NCBI GenBank assembly: GCA_023391775.1
Contig: JAEWAG010000288.1
Coordinates: 1 to 6,862 of the forward strand
Reading direction: 5' to 3'
DNA: 6,862 bases
From: Pseudomonadota bacterium
GTDB lineage: Bacteria > Pseudomonadota > Gammaproteobacteria > Xanthomonadales > Xanthomonadaceae
Positions 5,655-6,862 of this stretch are shown in pieces. Every line of letters begins with the position of its first letter. Position 1 is the stretch's first letter. The notes beneath the pieces are model-generated. The model searched no databases. It had not been told where the DNA came from and saw nothing but the letters and a program-made list of their open reading frames with translations. Both the position numbers and the translations under genes were made by a program.

Positions 5655-6317
5655 ATGACGATCGATTACGCCCTTGCCCGCGAACTGATGGTGGAACAGC
5701 AGGTCCGTCCCTGGGACGTGCTGGACGCCGCCGTCCTGGAAGTGGTCGGCCGCCTGCCGCGCGAAGCCTTCGTCCCCGAAGCGCAGCGCGCCCTGGCCTA
5801 TGCCGACGTGGAACTGCCGCTGGGCAACGGCGCGCGCATGATGAAGCCGGTGGTCGAAGGCCGCATGCTGCAGGCGCTGGACCTCAAGCCCGGTGACAGC
5901 GTGCTGGAAGTGGGCACCGGCAGCGGCTACGCCACCGCGTGCCTGGCCGCCCTGGCCCGCGAGGTCGTCAGCCTGGAAATCGACCCGGAACTGGCTGCCG
6001 CCGCGCGCGCGCGCCTGGACGCCACGGGCCTGGGGACCAACGTCCGCATCGAGACCGCCGACGCGCTGCACTACGCGCCGTCGCGGACCTTCGACGCGGT
6101 GTGCGTGACCGGCGCCGTGGATACCGTCCCGACCCGTTTCCTGGAATGGCTGCGCCCCGGCGGCCGCCTGTTCGTGGTCCGTGGCCGCGCGCCGGCGATG
6201 GAAGCCGTGCTGCTGCGCGCCACCGGCGACGTCAACGCGCCGGCCGTCGAATCGTTGTTTGAAACCGAGCTGGAATACCTGCGTGGCGCCGAGCCGGTGC
6301 CGCAGTTCAGCTTCTGA
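5655..6317 (+). CDS. pcm: Protein-L-isoaspartate O-methyltransferase family protein (tolC-linked subgroup)
   Basis: The 220-residue product is a class I SAM-dependent methyltransferase of the PCMT family. Classical members methylate isoaspartyl residues to start repair of aged proteins in the cytoplasm. The N-terminal helices (RELMVEQQVRPWDV, PREAFVPEAQRALAY, about 9-50) are family-typical. SAM motif I is VLEVGTGSGY (83-92), the acidic residue after the next strand is E108, motif II is FDAVCVTGAV (146-155), and motif III is LRPGGRLFVV (166-175). The segment corresponding to GQTISQP of E. coli Pcm reads GARMMKP here (59-65), so the conserved hydroxyl residue is missing and true repair activity is uncertain. 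The start at 5655 has only a weak GA-rich ribosome-binding sequence, and an upstream ATG at 5644 opens a 4-codon frame that overlaps it. tolC follows after 92 bases on the same strand, matching the pcm-tolC operon known in Stenotrophomonas. Confidence 0.88.
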   Translation: MTIDYALARELMVEQQVRPWDVLDAAVLEVVGRLPREAFVPEAQRALAYADVELPLGNGARMMKPVVEGRMLQALDLKPGDSVLEVGTGSGYATACLAALAREVVSLEIDPELAAAARARLDATGLGTNVRIETADALHYAPSRTFDAVCVTGAVDTVPTRFLEWLRPGGRLFVVRGRAPAMEAVLLRATGDVNAPAVESLFETELEYLRGAEPVPQFSF

Positions 6318-6320
6318 CCG

Positions 6321-6341
6321 CCGCGCCCCGCGGGGCAGCGG
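6321..6341 (+). repeat. GC-rich hairpin just after the pcm stop
   Basis: CCGC (6321-6324) pairs with GCGG (6338-6341), and inside it GCCCCGCGGGGC (6325-6336) is a perfect palindrome, with A6337 bulged. It begins 3 bases after the pcm stop and lacks a T-run. It may limit read-through into tolC or protect the pcm message end; neither can be shown here. Confidence 0.5.
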
Positions 6342-6362
6342 TCCCACCGATATCCCCACGAC

Positions 6363-6384
6363 GGTCCGGACGTGGTTCCGGACC
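6363..6384 (+). repeat. Hairpin upstream of tolC
   Basis: GGTCCGGA (6363-6370) and TCCGGACC (6377-6384) form an 8-bp stem with loop CGTGGT. It ends 26 bases before the chosen tolC start. There is no T-run, so it is not a standard terminator; it could be an operator palindrome or a leader RNA hairpin. Confidence 0.5.
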
Positions 6385-6396
6385 CAACATGAAGAT

Positions 6397-6401
6397 AAGG
6401 A
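6397..6401 (+). promoter_or_regulatory. Ribosome-binding site of tolC
   Basis: AAGGA, 8 bases before the ATG at 6410. The alternative in-frame ATG at 6389 has no purine-rich sequence upstream and would put this motif inside the gene. This decides the start. Confidence 0.7.
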
Positions 6402-6409
6402 AGCCGCTG

Positions 6410-6862
6410 ATGATCCGCCGTTCCCTCGCCCTGGCCCTGGCGGCCGCCCTGCTCCCCGCCACCGCCGGCGCTGCCGATCTCCTGCAGACCTACGAGATGG
6501 CCCGCAACGGTGACCCGCAGCTGGCGATCGCCGAGGCCAACGCGCTGTACACCAAGGAAGGCCAGGTCCAGGCCCGCGCCGCCCTGCTGCCGCAGGTCAA
6601 CGGCAGCGCCAGCCTGACCCGCTCGCGCAGCGAGCGCGAAGGCGTGGCCGGCAACTTCGAGAGCACCACCCGCCGCTACGGCCTGGGCGCCAGCCAGACG
6701 CTGTTCGACTGGGGCCAGATCTCCAGCCTGCGCGCCCAGCGCACGCTCGGCGCGGCCGCCGACCAGAACCTGTCCGCGGCCAATGACGACCTGATGGTGC
6801 GCACCGCCGCCGCCTACTTCGACGTGCTGGTGGCGATCGAGTCGCTGGCCGCCGCCGAGACC
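6410..6862 (+). CDS. tolC: TolC-family outer-membrane efflux channel, 5' part only
   Basis: The first 151 codons are present and open to the window end; the full protein would be about 430-480 residues in this family. Residues 1-21 are a Sec signal peptide (MIRR, hydrophobic core, cleavage after AGA, mature start ADLLQTYEMA). The mature part aligns in order with E. coli TolC: LLQTYEMARNGDPQL with LMQVYQQARLSNPEL, ARAALLPQV with ARSPLLPQL, SQTLFDWGQ with TQSIFDMSK, and TAAAYFDVLVAIESL with TATAYFNVLNAIDVL. TolC trimers form the outer-membrane pore and periplasmic tunnel shared by RND, ABC and MFS exporters and by type I secretion. The gene follows pcm on the same strand after 92 bases and is probably co-transcribed with it. 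The nearby RND operon has no channel gene of its own, so this is its likely partner. Confidence 0.93.
   Translation, partial: MIRRSLALALAAALLPATAGAADLLQTYEMARNGDPQLAIAEANALYTKEGQVQARAALLPQVNGSASLTRSRSEREGVAGNFESTTRRYGLGASQTLFDWGQISSLRAQRTLGAAADQNLSAANDDLMVRTAAAYFDVLVAIESLAAAET

Noticed and set aside
4800..6359. A 519-codon minus-strand frame opposite the TetR and pcm genes
   Set aside because: It shadows two real genes, has no recognisable domain, and its start lies inside the pcm-tolC spacer without a ribosome-binding site.
6389..6412. tolC start at 6389
   Set aside because: There is no ribosome-binding site before it, and it would lengthen the signal peptide with charged residues. AAGGA is correctly spaced before 6410.

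Overview
The window is high-GC DNA with the codon bias and gene order of a gammaproteobacterium of the Xanthomonadaceae/Lysobacteraceae (Stenotrophomonas, Lysobacter, Luteimonas and relatives). The strongest taxonomic clue is a pcm-like methyltransferase gene placed directly before tolC. That arrangement is known from Stenotrophomonas maltophilia, where a pcm-tolC operon contributes to multidrug resistance. The genus cannot be fixed from sequence reading alone.

Layout. Bases 1-475 hold no convincing gene. They contain a highly structured repeat: a 25-bp inverted repeat (258-282 with 340-364) enclosing two small hairpins with near-identical AGGGAT/AGGGAC loops, plus weaker outer inverted repeats. 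A degenerate copy in the opposite orientation is cut by the left edge of the window (1-45). Bases 476-4771, on the minus strand, are a two-gene efflux operon read right to left: a lipoprotein periplasmic adaptor, then an RND inner-membrane permease starting 3 bases after the adaptor stop. A short AT-rich divergent control region (4772-4856) follows, with a palindromic operator candidate. On the plus strand come a TetR-family regulator (4857-5516), the pcm-like methyltransferase (5655-6317) and the 5' part of tolC (6410 to the window end).

How the genes fit together. The adaptor and permease make two of the three parts of an RND drug or solvent exporter. The operon has no outer-membrane channel of its own, but the adaptor carries the R-x3-L-x6-S hairpin motif used to dock TolC, and a tolC gene lies about 1.6 kb away. 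The divergent TetR protein most likely represses the pump operon and itself through the shared intergenic region. The pcm-tolC pair probably forms a separate, more constitutive unit that serves several pumps.

Most of the window is conventional efflux machinery. The least explained part is the structured repeat at the left end, which may belong to an interspersed intergenic repeat family. Second-tier points are the loss of the usual Gln-Thr-Ile-Ser motif in the methyltransferase, an Arg in place of the usual proton-relay Lys in the permease, and a CxxC motif in the TetR ligand domain.
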